Source of the DNA: an uncultured bacterium
Lineage (GTDB): Bacteria; Patescibacteriota; Minisyncoccia; Moranbacterales; UBA2206
Assembly (NCBI GenBank): GCA_903831805.1
Contig: CAIKZD010000013.1
Coordinates: forward strand, 1-39,553
Reading direction: 5' to 3'
Length of the DNA: 39,553 nucleotides
The translations under genes and the position numbers were made by a program. The notes below the pieces were generated by a model, which was not told the origin of the DNA, ran no database searches, and worked only from the letters and a program-made list of their open reading frames with translations. Below are positions 15,916 to 22,766 of this stretch, in pieces. How positions within the stretch are numbered: position 1 is the stretch's first letter; each line of letters starts with the position of its first letter.

Positions 15916-16056
15916 CTACTCTTTCCATAACCACTTCGCCAGTGCATCAATAACGCGCAGTAACATATATACACAGACAAGCACGGTCACTATTTTTGCT
16001 GCAAGGATTGAGTTGATAGTAAATATGCGCCATGCCAGCTCAAGATCGAATTCCAT
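15916..16056 (-). CDS. 46-residue single-TM peptide
   Basis: A short gene that reads MEFDLELAWRIF, then a hydrophobic segment with valines and leucines (about residues 15-34), then RVIDALAKWLWKE. The strong AGAGGAGAT Shine-Dalgarno about 6 nt before the ATG at 16056 makes it credible despite its size. It is the last gene before the terminator at 15874-15906 and lies downstream of the 121-aa ORFan on the same strand, so they probably form a two-gene operon. Probably a single-pass membrane peptide with an aromatic, amphipathic tail. No family recognised. Confidence 0.65.
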   Translation of the reverse strand: MEFDLELAWRIFTINSILAAKIVTVLVCVYMLLRVIDALAKWLWKE

Positions 16057-16124
16057 TGTAATCTCCTCTTTCAAAGAACATTCTACCAAAGTAGCCCACC
16101 ATTATTAATGAACTGGATAAGAGT

Positions 16125-16159
16125 AGCAAGAAATGTAGGTTCACATTCCTTGCTTTTTT
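16125..16159 (+). terminator. Terminator-like hairpin, plus-strand orientation
   Basis: AGCAAGAAATGT (16125-16136) pairs with ACATTCCTTGCT (16143-16154) with one wobble and is followed by TTTTTT on the plus strand. No plus-strand gene precedes it closely. In the minus-strand operon it sits between the two ORFs and would be an intercistronic hairpin. Confidence 0.5.
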
Positions 16160-16166
16160 AGGAGAT

Positions 16167-16532
16167 TTATGCTTCTTCTCTAAAAATCTCTTCGCATACG
16201 CAGCGAGCTCCCCAGAATTGAGAAAATTCCCTATTGCAATAACCTGGACAATGCCCAGTATTTTCCCATAAAGAAAAACTATCACGAAAAATACTGACCA
16301 ATGCTAGTTTTTTCTCCTTGAAAAAAATATTTATGCTACTCCCGCATTCGCTTACTTCATAACAACGCCCTGCCGGTAGAGAACTTTCTTCAATGCTCCT
16401 AGCTATCGACCTACTTAACTCTATATAGGCCTGATCTTCCCCGTGAGTAAATCCTGTTGAACGTATGTAGCTGATTGCGTTATTATTAAGGAAATTAACA
16501 ACTTCCTTTTTATCCATGATAATCATTCCCAT
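16167..16532 (-). CDS. ORFan protein (121 aa)
   Basis: No family recognised. The 121-residue protein is soluble by composition, with seven cysteines, the last few in GHCPGYCNREF and ARCVCEEIF, which could bind metal. The start at 16532 has a textbook AAGGAGATATAAA-ATG. A consensus promoter (TTGACA-N17-TACACT) lies on the same strand at 16598-16626 and a perfect hairpin begins at the predicted transcript start. The 46-aa membrane peptide follows, so both are probably co-expressed. The divergent neighbour is a TrmB-type regulator, a possible controller. Confidence 0.65.
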   Translation of the reverse strand: MGMIIMDKKEVVNFLNNNAISYIRSTGFTHGEDQAYIELSRSIARSIEESSLPAGRCYEVSECGSSINIFFKEKKLALVSIFRDSFSLWENTGHCPGYCNREFSQFWGARCVCEEIFREEA

Positions 16533-16570
16533 TTTATATCTCCTTTTTCAAAGAACCTTGATTGTTTTAA

Positions 16571-16590
16571 CATGATGCTTATTCATCATG
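16571..16590 (-). promoter_or_regulatory. Leader hairpin at the predicted transcript start
   Basis: CATGATG (16571-16577) and CATCATG (16584-16590) pair perfectly with a 6-nt loop. Transcription is predicted to start near 16591 on the minus strand, so the hairpin would sit at the very 5' end of the mRNA. Confidence 0.55.
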
Positions 16591-16597
16591 ACTGCGT

Positions 16598-16626
16598 AGT
16601 GTAGCATAAACGCAAGAGTATGTCAA
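16598..16626 (-). promoter_or_regulatory. Promoter of the 121-aa/46-aa operon
   Basis: Minus strand: TTGACA (16621-16626), 17-nt spacer, TACACT (16598-16603). The same two hexamers and spacing recur at 21163-21191. Confidence 0.8.
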
Positions 16627-16651
16627 CGATTTATTGACTACTTTTTATGAC

Positions 16652-16680
16652 TTGATTTTCTTTTAAATAAGGAGTATAAT
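16652..16680 (+). promoter_or_regulatory. Promoter of the first TrmB-family gene, predicted leaderless
   Basis: TTGATT (16652-16657), 17-nt spacer, TATAAT (16675-16680); the ATG at 16687 is where transcription should begin. It is divergent from and close to the promoter at 16598-16626. Confidence 0.7.
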
Positions 16681-16686
16681 ATAATT

Positions 16687-17442
16687 ATGTCAAAGATTAT
16701 TGACCTACAATTAGAAAAAGCCCTTCTTTCCTTAGGACTTTCCGGTAAAGAAATTCAAATTTATATTGAGCTTCTTCAAGCTGGAGAAATGAGTGCTATT
16801 ACTTTGAGCAAGAATGTGGAGTTGCACCGCCAGTTTGTCTATAATGCCCTGCTCACTCTCAAAGAAAAGGGATTAGTGAGCCAAATCGGACTAGTGCGGT
16901 CTAAATGGCGCGCTCAAAACCCACGAAAACTCATTTTCTTGGCTGAAGAGCGCGAAAAAAAGGCCGTGGAGGCCTCAGAAATGCTTTTGGCGATGATGCA
17001 CAAAAAGGTGGGACAAGAATTTGCAATCACCGAAGGCACCAAAGCTTTTCGCAATCGTATTATCGAAAAAATTCGCCAAACCCCCAGAGACAGCACAGTA
17101 TTTATGATTTGTGGAGAGTGGGACCGTTATTTTGATTTAGTGGGAGAATTTGTTCACGCTGAGTGGGATCGCATTCGCATTTCCCGCGGAATACATTTTC
17201 GCATTATTGGTCCGGAGTCATTGGGAAAAACTATGCACACCTCAGCTAGCGAACGCGGCTTGATGGAATATCGCACTATGGGCGGATTGAAACAAAGTTT
17301 GGTCAACACTGTTATTAGTGAGGACACGGTCGATTTTGATATCTATAGCGACCCCCATCTAACATTTAGCATAAAGAATGCTGAGGTTGCTCAAAGCCAA
17401 AAAACTTTTTTTGAAGCTTTGTGGATGGCGAATACGAAATAG
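16687..17442 (+). CDS. TrmB-family transcriptional regulator
   Basis: 251 residues. An N-terminal winged HTH of the TrmB type (IQIYIELLQAGEMSAITLSKNV, then RQFVYNALLTLKEKGLVSQI) covers about residues 12-70, followed by the helical region and a C-terminal effector-like domain (about 105-250) seen in bacterial TrmB-like proteins. Archaeal TrmB proteins respond to sugars; the ligand here is unknown. The mRNA should be leaderless (ATG 6 nt after the -10). It is divergent from an ORFan operon and directly upstream of polA, which has its own promoter. A paralogue with the same layout is at 21279, also divergent from an ORFan operon. Confidence 0.85.
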   Translation: MSKIIDLQLEKALLSLGLSGKEIQIYIELLQAGEMSAITLSKNVELHRQFVYNALLTLKEKGLVSQIGLVRSKWRAQNPRKLIFLAEEREKKAVEASEMLLAMMHKKVGQEFAITEGTKAFRNRIIEKIRQTPRDSTVFMICGEWDRYFDLVGEFVHAEWDRIRISRGIHFRIIGPESLGKTMHTSASERGLMEYRTMGGLKQSLVNTVISEDTVDFDIYSDPHLTFSIKNAEVAQSQKTFFEALWMANTK

Positions 17443-17452
17443 CTGATTCCAT

Positions 17453-17481
17453 TTGTCTTAACTTTTTTTGACCTATATACT
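17453..17481 (+). promoter_or_regulatory. Promoter of polA, predicted leaderless
   Basis: TTGTCT (17453-17458), 17-nt spacer, TATACT (17476-17481), then 6 nt to the ATG at 17488. No SD. Confidence 0.65.
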
Positions 17482-17487
17482 AACCAT

Positions 17488-20229
17488 ATGCCAAACAAAC
17501 CCCAAAAACTCATCCTCATTGATAGTAATGCCATTATTCATCGGGCGTATCATGCCTTGCCGCCGCTCATGACCAAATCAGGCGAGCTGGTGAACGCCGT
17601 GTATGGGTTTACTTCGACCATGCTTAGTGTGATTGAGAAATTTAAGCCGGACTATATTGTGGCGACATTTGACTTGGCTGGGCCGACTTTTCGGCATAAG
17701 GAATTTGCGGAGTATAAAGCTCATCGAGTGAAGGCGGATCAGGAGCTGTATGATCAGATTCCGCGCGTCAAAGAAGTGGTGCGGGCCATGGGCATCCCGA
17801 TTTTGGAACTGGCCGGGTTTGAGGCGGACGACGTCATTGGGACGCTGTCACGCTTGGCGGATTCGTCGAATGAAAACATTGAGACGATGATTGTGACCGG
17901 GGATTTGGATACATTGCAGTTGGTGAGCGACAAAACCAAAGTGTACACCATGCGTCGCGGCCTGACTGATTCGGTGCTGTATGGCAAAGATGAAATTTTT
18001 GCGCGCTATGGATTGGCGCCTTCGCAACTGATTGATTACAAGGGTCTGCGCGGTGATCCGTCGGATAACATTCCGGGCGTGAAAGGCATTGGGGAAAAAA
18101 CGGCGACGGAACTTTTGAAAAAATATGCTAACTTAGAAAATGTTTATGCGAATATAAATGAGATCAAGGGCGCGGTTAAAGACAAATTGGAACGTGACAA
18201 GATGCAAGCTATTCAAAGCAAACAATTGGCGACCATTGTGCGGACGGTGCCGGTGGAATTGGATTTATCGGCGGCTAAGACGCATGAATTCGATAGACAA
18301 GGCTTAGTGAAACTTTTCCAAGAGCTGACTTTTTTTTCGTTGATCAAGAGAATCCCTGGAAACACGAATGACATTGAGAATGGTGATACAAATAGAACAA
18401 GCCAAGCCAAAGGTTCGACCTTTGGTAGCCAAAGGTCGAACCTTGATAATGACGGCATTCAGGATTTTAAGTATGAATATATTTCAGAAGATAAAGCTGA
18501 AGAATTTTTCAAGAAGCTGGCAGAACAAAAAGAGATGGCGTTCTATTTGAAAACGCACGGCGGGAAAAGTTGGGAGAAAGAAATTTTGAGCGTAGCGTTT
18601 TCTTGGAAGACGGGGCGCGCCGGCTGTGTTGAGTTTAATGAGCAGAATAAAACAGCTTTGAAAAACATTTTCGAAAATGAGAATGTTGGCAAGATCGGCT
18701 ATGATGCGAAGAGTTCCATTGAAACATTGGGAAAATATGGTATCGAACTGAAAGGTGAGTTGTATGATGTGATGGTGGCGGCCTATGTGCTTAACCCCGG
18801 AGCTAAGACTGATTTTGACCGTTTGGTGCTGGCTGAAATGGGAGAAGAGATTGCGCCAGAGGCCAAAAAAGGGCAACTTGGGCTGATGATTGAAACGCCG
18901 GAAGAGTTGTCCGTGGAGGTTTGCAAATGCGCGGACTATATTTTCAAACTGAAGAATAGTTATGTGAAAAAAATCGCAGCTATCAGCGTCGAGCAAAATC
19001 CGACGCGCAATTTGCAAGCAGTTTTTGCGGATATTGAAATGCCACTGGTGAAAATTTTGGCGGCCATGGAAGTGGCAGGTGTGCGTTTGAACACGGTGAT
19101 TTTCAAGGGCATCTCGGAAAAGATCACGGCGCGCATTGCTCATTTGGAGAAAAATATTTATGACGCCGCCGGAGAAAAGTTCAACATCAATTCGCCCAAA
19201 CAATTGGCGGAGATACTTTTTTCTAAGATGAATTTGCCGACGACCGACATTAAACGTGGCAAGACTGGCTATTCCACCGCTTCGCCCGAGTTGCAAAAAT
19301 TGAAGAGTGAACATAAGATTATTGAGAAAATTGAAGAATATCGCGAGATTTTCAAGCTGAAAACCACTTATCTGGACGCCCTGCCGCTTTTGGTGGACAA
19401 AAATTCACGCATTCATACCGCTTTCAATCAGACTGTGGCCGCCACGGGACGCCTAAGCTCCAGTGAGCCGAATTTGCAAAATATTCCCATCCGGACTGAT
19501 CTCGGGCAATTGCTCCGCGTAGCCTTTGAAGCGGAAAAAGGTTGGAAGTTAGTGGCGGCGGACTATTCACAGATTGATCTCCGCGCGGTGGCACACGCTT
19601 CCCTCGACAAAAAAATGATTGAACTTTTCTGGGCCGGTGAAGACATTCACACGGCCACGGCGGCGGAAATCAATCAAGTGACCAAAAGCCAGGTGACACA
19701 GAAAATGCGTAGTTCCGCCAAGGCTTTGAATTTCGGCATAATTTACGGCATGAGCGTCTTTGGTTTTTCCGTTTCGGCCGGCATCGAGCGTGAGGAAGCC
19801 AAAAAATTCATCGACGCCTATTTCGCCAAGTTCACCGGCGTGGCCAATTATATGCGCACGACCAAAGAAGAAGCCAAGGCCAATGGCTATGTCGAAACGG
19901 AAATGGGCCGCCGCCGTTATGTGCCGGAAATCAACGCGCCTAATTTTCAAGTGGCCCAAGCCGGCGAAAGGATGGCCATCAATATGCCCATCCAAGGGAT
20001 GTCGGCCGACATCGTGAAGCTGGCCATGATTGCAGTCTACAAAGAATATGTCAACAATCCGGATGTGCGGATGCTTTTACAAGTGCATGACGAAATTATT
20101 TTGGAAGTCAAAGAAAGCTTAGCGGAAGAAGTGGGTAAAAAAGTAAAAGAAATTATGGAGCAGGTTTACAAATTAAAAGTTCCCTTGGTGGTGGATGTGA
20201 AGGTGGGGGATAATTGGGGAGAAGTGTAG
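17488..20229 (+). CDS. polA: DNA polymerase I
   Basis: 913 residues. It fills gaps and removes RNA primers. The 5'-3' nuclease domain spans about 1-290 (ATFDLAGPTFRHKEF, FEADDVIGT, YKGLRGDPSDNIPGVKGIG). Residues about 295-325 are a linker that contains a translated palindrome. Residues 325-490 are the 3'-5' exonuclease-like fold, but the motif-I acidic pair is missing (MAFYLKT in its place), so proofreading is probably lost. The polymerase domain has motif A DYSQIDLR (692-699), motif B KMRSSAKALNFGIIYG (from 739) and motif C LLQVHDEIILEV. Motif A has Asp697 where most family A enzymes have Glu, the ribonucleotide steric gate. Terminator at 20252. Confidence 0.96.
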   Translation: MPNKPQKLILIDSNAIIHRAYHALPPLMTKSGELVNAVYGFTSTMLSVIEKFKPDYIVATFDLAGPTFRHKEFAEYKAHRVKADQELYDQIPRVKEVVRAMGIPILELAGFEADDVIGTLSRLADSSNENIETMIVTGDLDTLQLVSDKTKVYTMRRGLTDSVLYGKDEIFARYGLAPSQLIDYKGLRGDPSDNIPGVKGIGEKTATELLKKYANLENVYANINEIKGAVKDKLERDKMQAIQSKQLATIVRTVPVELDLSAAKTHEFDRQGLVKLFQELTFFSLIKRIPGNTNDIENGDTNRTSQAKGSTFGSQRSNLDNDGIQDFKYEYISEDKAEEFFKKLAEQKEMAFYLKTHGGKSWEKEILSVAFSWKTGRAGCVEFNEQNKTALKNIFENENVGKIGYDAKSSIETLGKYGIELKGELYDVMVAAYVLNPGAKTDFDRLVLAEMGEEIAPEAKKGQLGLMIETPEELSVEVCKCADYIFKLKNSYVKKIAAISVEQNPTRNLQAVFADIEMPLVKILAAMEVAGVRLNTVIFKGISEKITARIAHLEKNIYDAAGEKFNINSPKQLAEILFSKMNLPTTDIKRGKTGYSTASPELQKLKSEHKIIEKIEEYREIFKLKTTYLDALPLLVDKNSRIHTAFNQTVAATGRLSSSEPNLQNIPIRTDLGQLLRVAFEAEKGWKLVAADYSQIDLRAVAHASLDKKMIELFWAGEDIHTATAAEINQVTKSQVTQKMRSSAKALNFGIIYGMSVFGFSVSAGIEREEAKKFIDAYFAKFTGVANYMRTTKEEAKANGYVETEMGRRRYVPEINAPNFQVAQAGERMAINMPIQGMSADIVKLAMIAVYKEYVNNPDVRMLLQVHDEIILEVKESLAEEVGKKVKEIMEQVYKLKVPLVVDVKVGDNWGEV
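18410..18444. repeat. Nested palindrome inside polA
   Basis: AAGGTTCGACCTTTGG (18410-18425), loop TAG, CCAAAGGTCGAACCTT (18429-18444), perfect over 16 bp. Each arm is itself a mini-hairpin (AAGGT-TCG-ACCTT). It encodes about residues 308-319, in the linker between nuclease and exonuclease-like domains, and shares the AAGGTTCGACCTT core with 32693-32729. Confidence 0.85.
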
Positions 20230-20251
20230 AAATATTTTTCAGAAATAATAA

Positions 20252-20290
20252 AGAGGCAATGCCAGGATTCCGGCATTGCCTCTGTTTTTT
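20252..20290. terminator. Bidirectional terminator after polA
   Basis: AGAGGCAATGCC (20252-20263) and GGCATTGCCTCT (20272-20283), a perfect 12-bp stem, followed by TGTTTTTT on the plus strand and by a T-rich tract on the minus strand. It serves polA and the convergent ORFan operon. Confidence 0.88.
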
Positions 20291-20651
20291 AGAAAAAAGT
20301 AATATCTGCTTCTACCCAGCCATCAGAGTCTTTTTGACAAAAAGTAGATATACCTGCGCCACACTCAGCATGAAATGTTCCAACGCTAGTAACGATTTTT
20401 GGGAAAAAGGTGGGACATTCCCAATCTTCAATGTGTTCCAATTCATCAAATAAATTCACTGCTAACACTGTTCCAAATAGGACATAGAGTTCACCTTCTT
20501 CCGATGGAGTGTCAATAAGGATGATTTGGACTTTTCTTCCGATGAGATCGGGAAAGCAAGTTACGCCACCGATGGCATTATTATCAGTAAAGCAATTCGT
20601 GAAGGCATCATCAATGCGTCTGGCTATTTCCGCACTTGTTAATGGTTTCAT
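20289..20651 (-). CDS. ORFan protein (120 aa)
   Basis: No family recognised. The 120-residue protein is mostly acidic and soluble, with a helical N-terminus (SAEIARRIDDAF) and a central strand-rich region (RKVQIILID, GELYVLFGTVLAVNLFDEL). Start at 20651 is supported by GGGGGAGAA just upstream on the minus strand; an in-frame ATG at 20714 lies inside the preceding gene and lacks such support. It is the second gene of an operon with the zinc-finger-like gene at 20668-21096 and ends at the bidirectional terminator. Confidence 0.6.
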   Translation of the reverse strand: MKPLTSAEIARRIDDAFTNCFTDNNAIGGVTCFPDLIGRKVQIILIDTPSEEGELYVLFGTVLAVNLFDELEHIEDWECPTFFPKIVTSVGTFHAECGAGISTFCQKDSDGWVEADITFF

Positions 20652-20667
20652 TTTTTCTCCCCCCTTG

Positions 20668-21096
20668 TTATTTATGAAGATGCTTTTTGAGGCGAATATT
20701 TGCGCAGAGAGCATCGCCGCTCATTTTATAATATTTGGCTTCGCTTCGACAATAACAGCAAGTTCCTATTTGGTGTATTGTTGGACTACCTTCTCTGAAA
20801 TATGGGCATTGTATGCATAGCTCAACAGGCACTAAATCTATGGCGGCCCATATTTGCCTTTCTCTGTAACCATCCTCTTCCCCCCAATTCCTTATTATAG
20901 CCTTGCCTCGTTCCATAATATCAGGTGCAACTTCTCTTGATTGATAACTCTTTATTATTTTTTGGTTATTTCTGACCAGTTGAGTCATGCACTTGCTGCA
21001 TTTAGATAAATGCTCTTCAATTTTTTCTTTTTCTTTTTTATCAAGATAGCCAAGAGAAAATAAAGATAATTTTTTTTGAGAAGCGTGTGTTCGCAT
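20668..21096 (-). CDS. Zinc-finger (anti-sigma-like) ORFan, cysteine-rich
   Basis: 142 residues. The N-terminal segment LGYLDKKEKEKIEEHLSKCSKCMTQL matches the HxxxCxxC pattern of anti-sigma-type zinc fingers (zf-HC2), but no membrane segment follows. The C-terminal half is cysteine-rich (CIQCPYF, TCCYCRSEAKYY and a final C before a KKHLHK tail) and may bind a second metal. Start ATG 21096 with an AGGGGGCT sequence upstream. The promoter (21163-21191) has the same hexamers and spacing as the other ORFan operon and a hairpin at the transcript start. A role as cytosolic regulator is inference; no sigma factor gene is adjacent. Confidence 0.65.
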   Translation of the reverse strand: MRTHASQKKLSLFSLGYLDKKEKEKIEEHLSKCSKCMTQLVRNNQKIIKSYQSREVAPDIMERGKAIIRNWGEEDGYRERQIWAAIDLVPVELCIQCPYFREGSPTIHQIGTCCYCRSEAKYYKMSGDALCANIRLKKHLHK

Positions 21097-21133
21097 GATA
21101 GCCCCCTAAATTTATTGTTAAGTTACTGTGTTA

Positions 21134-21154
21134 AAATTCAGACAATCTGAATTT
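21134..21154 (-). promoter_or_regulatory. Leader hairpin at the predicted transcript start
   Basis: AAATTCAGA and TCTGAATTT pair perfectly around a 3-nt loop. The predicted start is near 21156, so the hairpin is at the 5' end of the ORFan mRNA, as at 16571-16590. Confidence 0.55.
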
Positions 21155-21162
21155 AGCAGTGA

Positions 21163-21191
21163 AGTGTATATTTTCTTACAAAGAATGTCAA
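21163..21191 (-). promoter_or_regulatory. Promoter of the zinc-finger ORFan operon
   Basis: Minus strand: TTGACA (21186-21191), 17-nt spacer, TACACT (21163-21168). Confidence 0.8.
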
Positions 21192-21245
21192 AATATCCGA
21201 TTGATTTTTTATATTTAGCATAAAGTTACTTAAAATAAGCCATTA

Positions 21246-21274
21246 TTGACAAATAATAATAAATATGATAAAGT
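21246..21274 (+). promoter_or_regulatory. Probable promoter of the second TrmB gene
   Basis: TTGACA at 21246-21251. The -10 is uncertain: TAAAGT (21269-21274, 17-nt spacer) or GATAAA (21267-21272). Either puts the transcript start at or within a few bases of the ATG at 21279. Confidence 0.45.
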
Positions 21275-21278
21275 TAAT

Positions 21279-22037
21279 ATGTCGTCGGAAAAAGCGACAT
21301 TTATTACAATAGCCATGTTGGAAACATTGCGAAAGATAGGATTGGAAGATAAAAAAGCCAAGATATATTTGGCGGCACTTGAACTTGGCGAGACGACAAT
21401 CATTGGCATATCCAGAAAAACCGGCATAAAAAGAACCACGGTATATGAGAACATGGACGAGATGGTTCATTTGGGATATATTCGAGCGGTGGCGCGAGGC
21501 AAGAAAAAACATTTTATCGCTGCTAATCCTGGTGAGCTCAAAACACTTATCAGAAAAAAAGAACTGCTTTTAGATCAGATACTGCCGGATTTATTGGCGA
21601 TGAATAATATTAGCGAGGTTAAGCCGAAAGTTTGGTTTTATGAAGGAAAAAAGGGAATTCTGGAAGCTTATGAAGATATCTTGAATTATCCCAAGACGGA
21701 AGTGGTTGGTTGGGCTTCTGGAGAAATTTTGAAAATGTTTAATTGGCAAGAGGCTGAAAAATACGTGGCCAAAAGACAGCGAAAAAAAATCATCCAAACT
21801 TTGATTATGCCGGATGATAAAAATTCCAGCCAATTCATTTCGCGCGACCAGCATCATCTGCGAAGGACAAAAGTGGTTAGTGCCGAAGAATATCCTTTTA
21901 AGATTGAAATTAATGTCTACGCCAATCGCGTTTCACTTTTTTCCGTTAAAGACAAGGTGGCTGTGATCATGGAATCAGAACCGATTGCCTCGGCTATACG
22001 AATGATTTTCAAGATGTGTTGGAAAAATATTTCCTAA
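21279..22037 (+). CDS. TrmB-family transcriptional regulator (second copy)
   Basis: 252 residues from the ATG at 21279; the in-frame TTG at 21246 is the -35 box and is rejected. The HTH (KIYLAALELGETTIIGISRKTGIKRTTVYENMDEMVHLGYI) spans about residues 20-65, then a C-terminal domain with VWFYEGKKGILEAYEDIL, as in the paralogue at 16687. It is divergent from the zinc-finger ORFan operon, the same arrangement as the first TrmB gene. The stop codon lies inside the palindrome at 22033-22051 that begins the transposase unit. Confidence 0.85.
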   Translation: MSSEKATFITIAMLETLRKIGLEDKKAKIYLAALELGETTIIGISRKTGIKRTTVYENMDEMVHLGYIRAVARGKKKHFIAANPGELKTLIRKKELLLDQILPDLLAMNNISEVKPKVWFYEGKKGILEAYEDILNYPKTEVVGWASGEILKMFNWQEAEKYVAKRQRKKIIQTLIMPDDKNSSQFISRDQHHLRRTKVVSAEEYPFKIEINVYANRVSLFSVKDKVAVIMESEPIASAIRMIFKMCWKNIS

Positions 22038-22051
22038 AGCCGAGCTTTAGG
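22033..22051 (+). repeat. REP-like palindrome, left copy
   Basis: CCTAAAGC (22033-22040), loop CGA, GCTTTAGG (22044-22051). It contains the stop codon of the TrmB gene and lies immediately upstream of the putative -10 of the transposase gene. Confidence 0.85.
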
Positions 22052-22052
22052 G

Positions 22053-22058
22053 TACAAT
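22053..22058 (+). promoter_or_regulatory. -10 box of the transposase gene
   Basis: TACAAT at 22053-22058 with the ATG exactly 6 nt later, predicting a leaderless mRNA. The -35 is weak and the spacer is occupied by the REP palindrome, so binding of the transposase there could affect transcription. Confidence 0.45.
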
Positions 22059-22064
22059 TAGTGC

Positions 22065-22730
22065 ATGAGAAAAACAGAATTTGCCAATGATGAATGTTAT
22101 CATATTTTCAATCGCGGAGTTGATAAACGCGAAGTATTTTTAGACACTTGCGACTACGAAAGATTTCTTTTGGCTATGAATTTATTGAATGATAGTAGTG
22201 ATGGACTAATGATAAGGTGGAGAGATTATAAAAAAACTAATCCGGAAGTAGTGTTGGACGACTTCCTAAAGCTCGGCTTTAGGAAGGAAGATCCTTTAGT
22301 GGAAATCGTGGCCTATTGTCTTAATCCTAATCATTTTCACATTCTGGTGAAACAAGTGAAAGATAAGGGAGTTGAGAAATTTATGCATAAAATTGGAACT
22401 AGCTATACGAAATATTTCAATAAGAAAAACAAAAGGAGCGGCGCGTTATTTCAGGGGAAATTTAAAGCGGTGCATATTGATTCCAATGAAAAGTTGTTAT
22501 ATCTCGCAGCCTATGTCAATAAAAATAATTTTATACACGGATATAATAAAAATGACGATTGGGAATATACGAGTCTACCTGCTTTTTTGGGGAAAAGAGA
22601 AGATAAATTTATATGTAAAGACATTGTTTCAAAACAGTTTAGTAGTACAAAAGAGTGTAGTGAATTTTTTAATGAGAATGCTTTATATATGAGAGAGAAA
22701 AAAGAAGATGAAAAGTGTTTAATTGAATAA
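22065..22730 (+). CDS. Y1/IS200-like transposase of RAYT type
   Basis: 221 residues of the Transposase_17 (Y1, HUH) superfamily. YHIFNRGVDKREVF opens the fold; the metal-binding HUH motif is HFH (90-92) in YCLNPNHFHILVKQ; the catalytic tyrosine is Y114 or Y117 in GTSYTKYF. LFQGKFK and YLAAYVNKN complete the family signature. Such enzymes nick and rejoin single-stranded DNA next to hairpins. A single gene without an IS200 TnpB, flanked by palindromes, fits the RAYT class that acts on REP sequences. Residues about 44-78 are an insertion; part of it (about 66-74) is encoded by a REP-like palindrome. Catalytic residues intact. Confidence 0.85.
   Translation: MRKTEFANDECYHIFNRGVDKREVFLDTCDYERFLLAMNLLNDSSDGLMIRWRDYKKTNPEVVLDDFLKLGFRKEDPLVEIVAYCLNPNHFHILVKQVKDKGVEKFMHKIGTSYTKYFNKKNKRSGALFQGKFKAVHIDSNEKLLYLAAYVNKNNFIHGYNKNDDWEYTSLPAFLGKREDKFICKDIVSKQFSSTKECSEFFNENALYMREKKEDEKCLIE
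22262..22286 (-). repeat. REP-like palindrome inside the transposase gene
   Basis: CTTCCTAAAGC (22262-22272), loop TCG, GCTTTAGGAAG (22276-22286). It matches the flanking copies in reverse orientation and is translated in frame. Confidence 0.85.
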
Positions 22731-22737
22731 TAATCTT

Positions 22738-22758
22738 TCCTAAAGCCGAGCTTTAGGA
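22738..22758 (+). repeat. REP-like palindrome, right copy
   Basis: TCCTAAAGC (22738-22746), loop CGA, GCTTTAGGA (22750-22758). It ends 8 nt before the mutM start codon. Confidence 0.85.
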
Positions 22759-22766
22759 CGAAACTT

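Larger units (their letters stand above)
22033..22758 (+). mobile_element. RAYT-like transposase unit bounded by identical palindromes
   Basis: The transposase gene is preceded (14 nt) and followed (7 nt) by the same palindrome CCTAAAGC-CGA-GCTTTAGG in the same orientation. A third copy, in the opposite orientation, is inside the gene. This is the layout expected of a REP-associated tyrosine transposase with its REP sequences. Confidence 0.7.

Noticed and set aside
16040-16285. 81-codon minus-strand frame overlapping both ORFan genes
   Set aside because: It starts inside the 121-aa gene without an SD, while the 46-aa gene in another frame has a strong SD.
21246-21278. TTG start for the second TrmB gene
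   Set aside because: The TTG is the -35 box TTGACA; the ATG at 21279 begins the conserved part.
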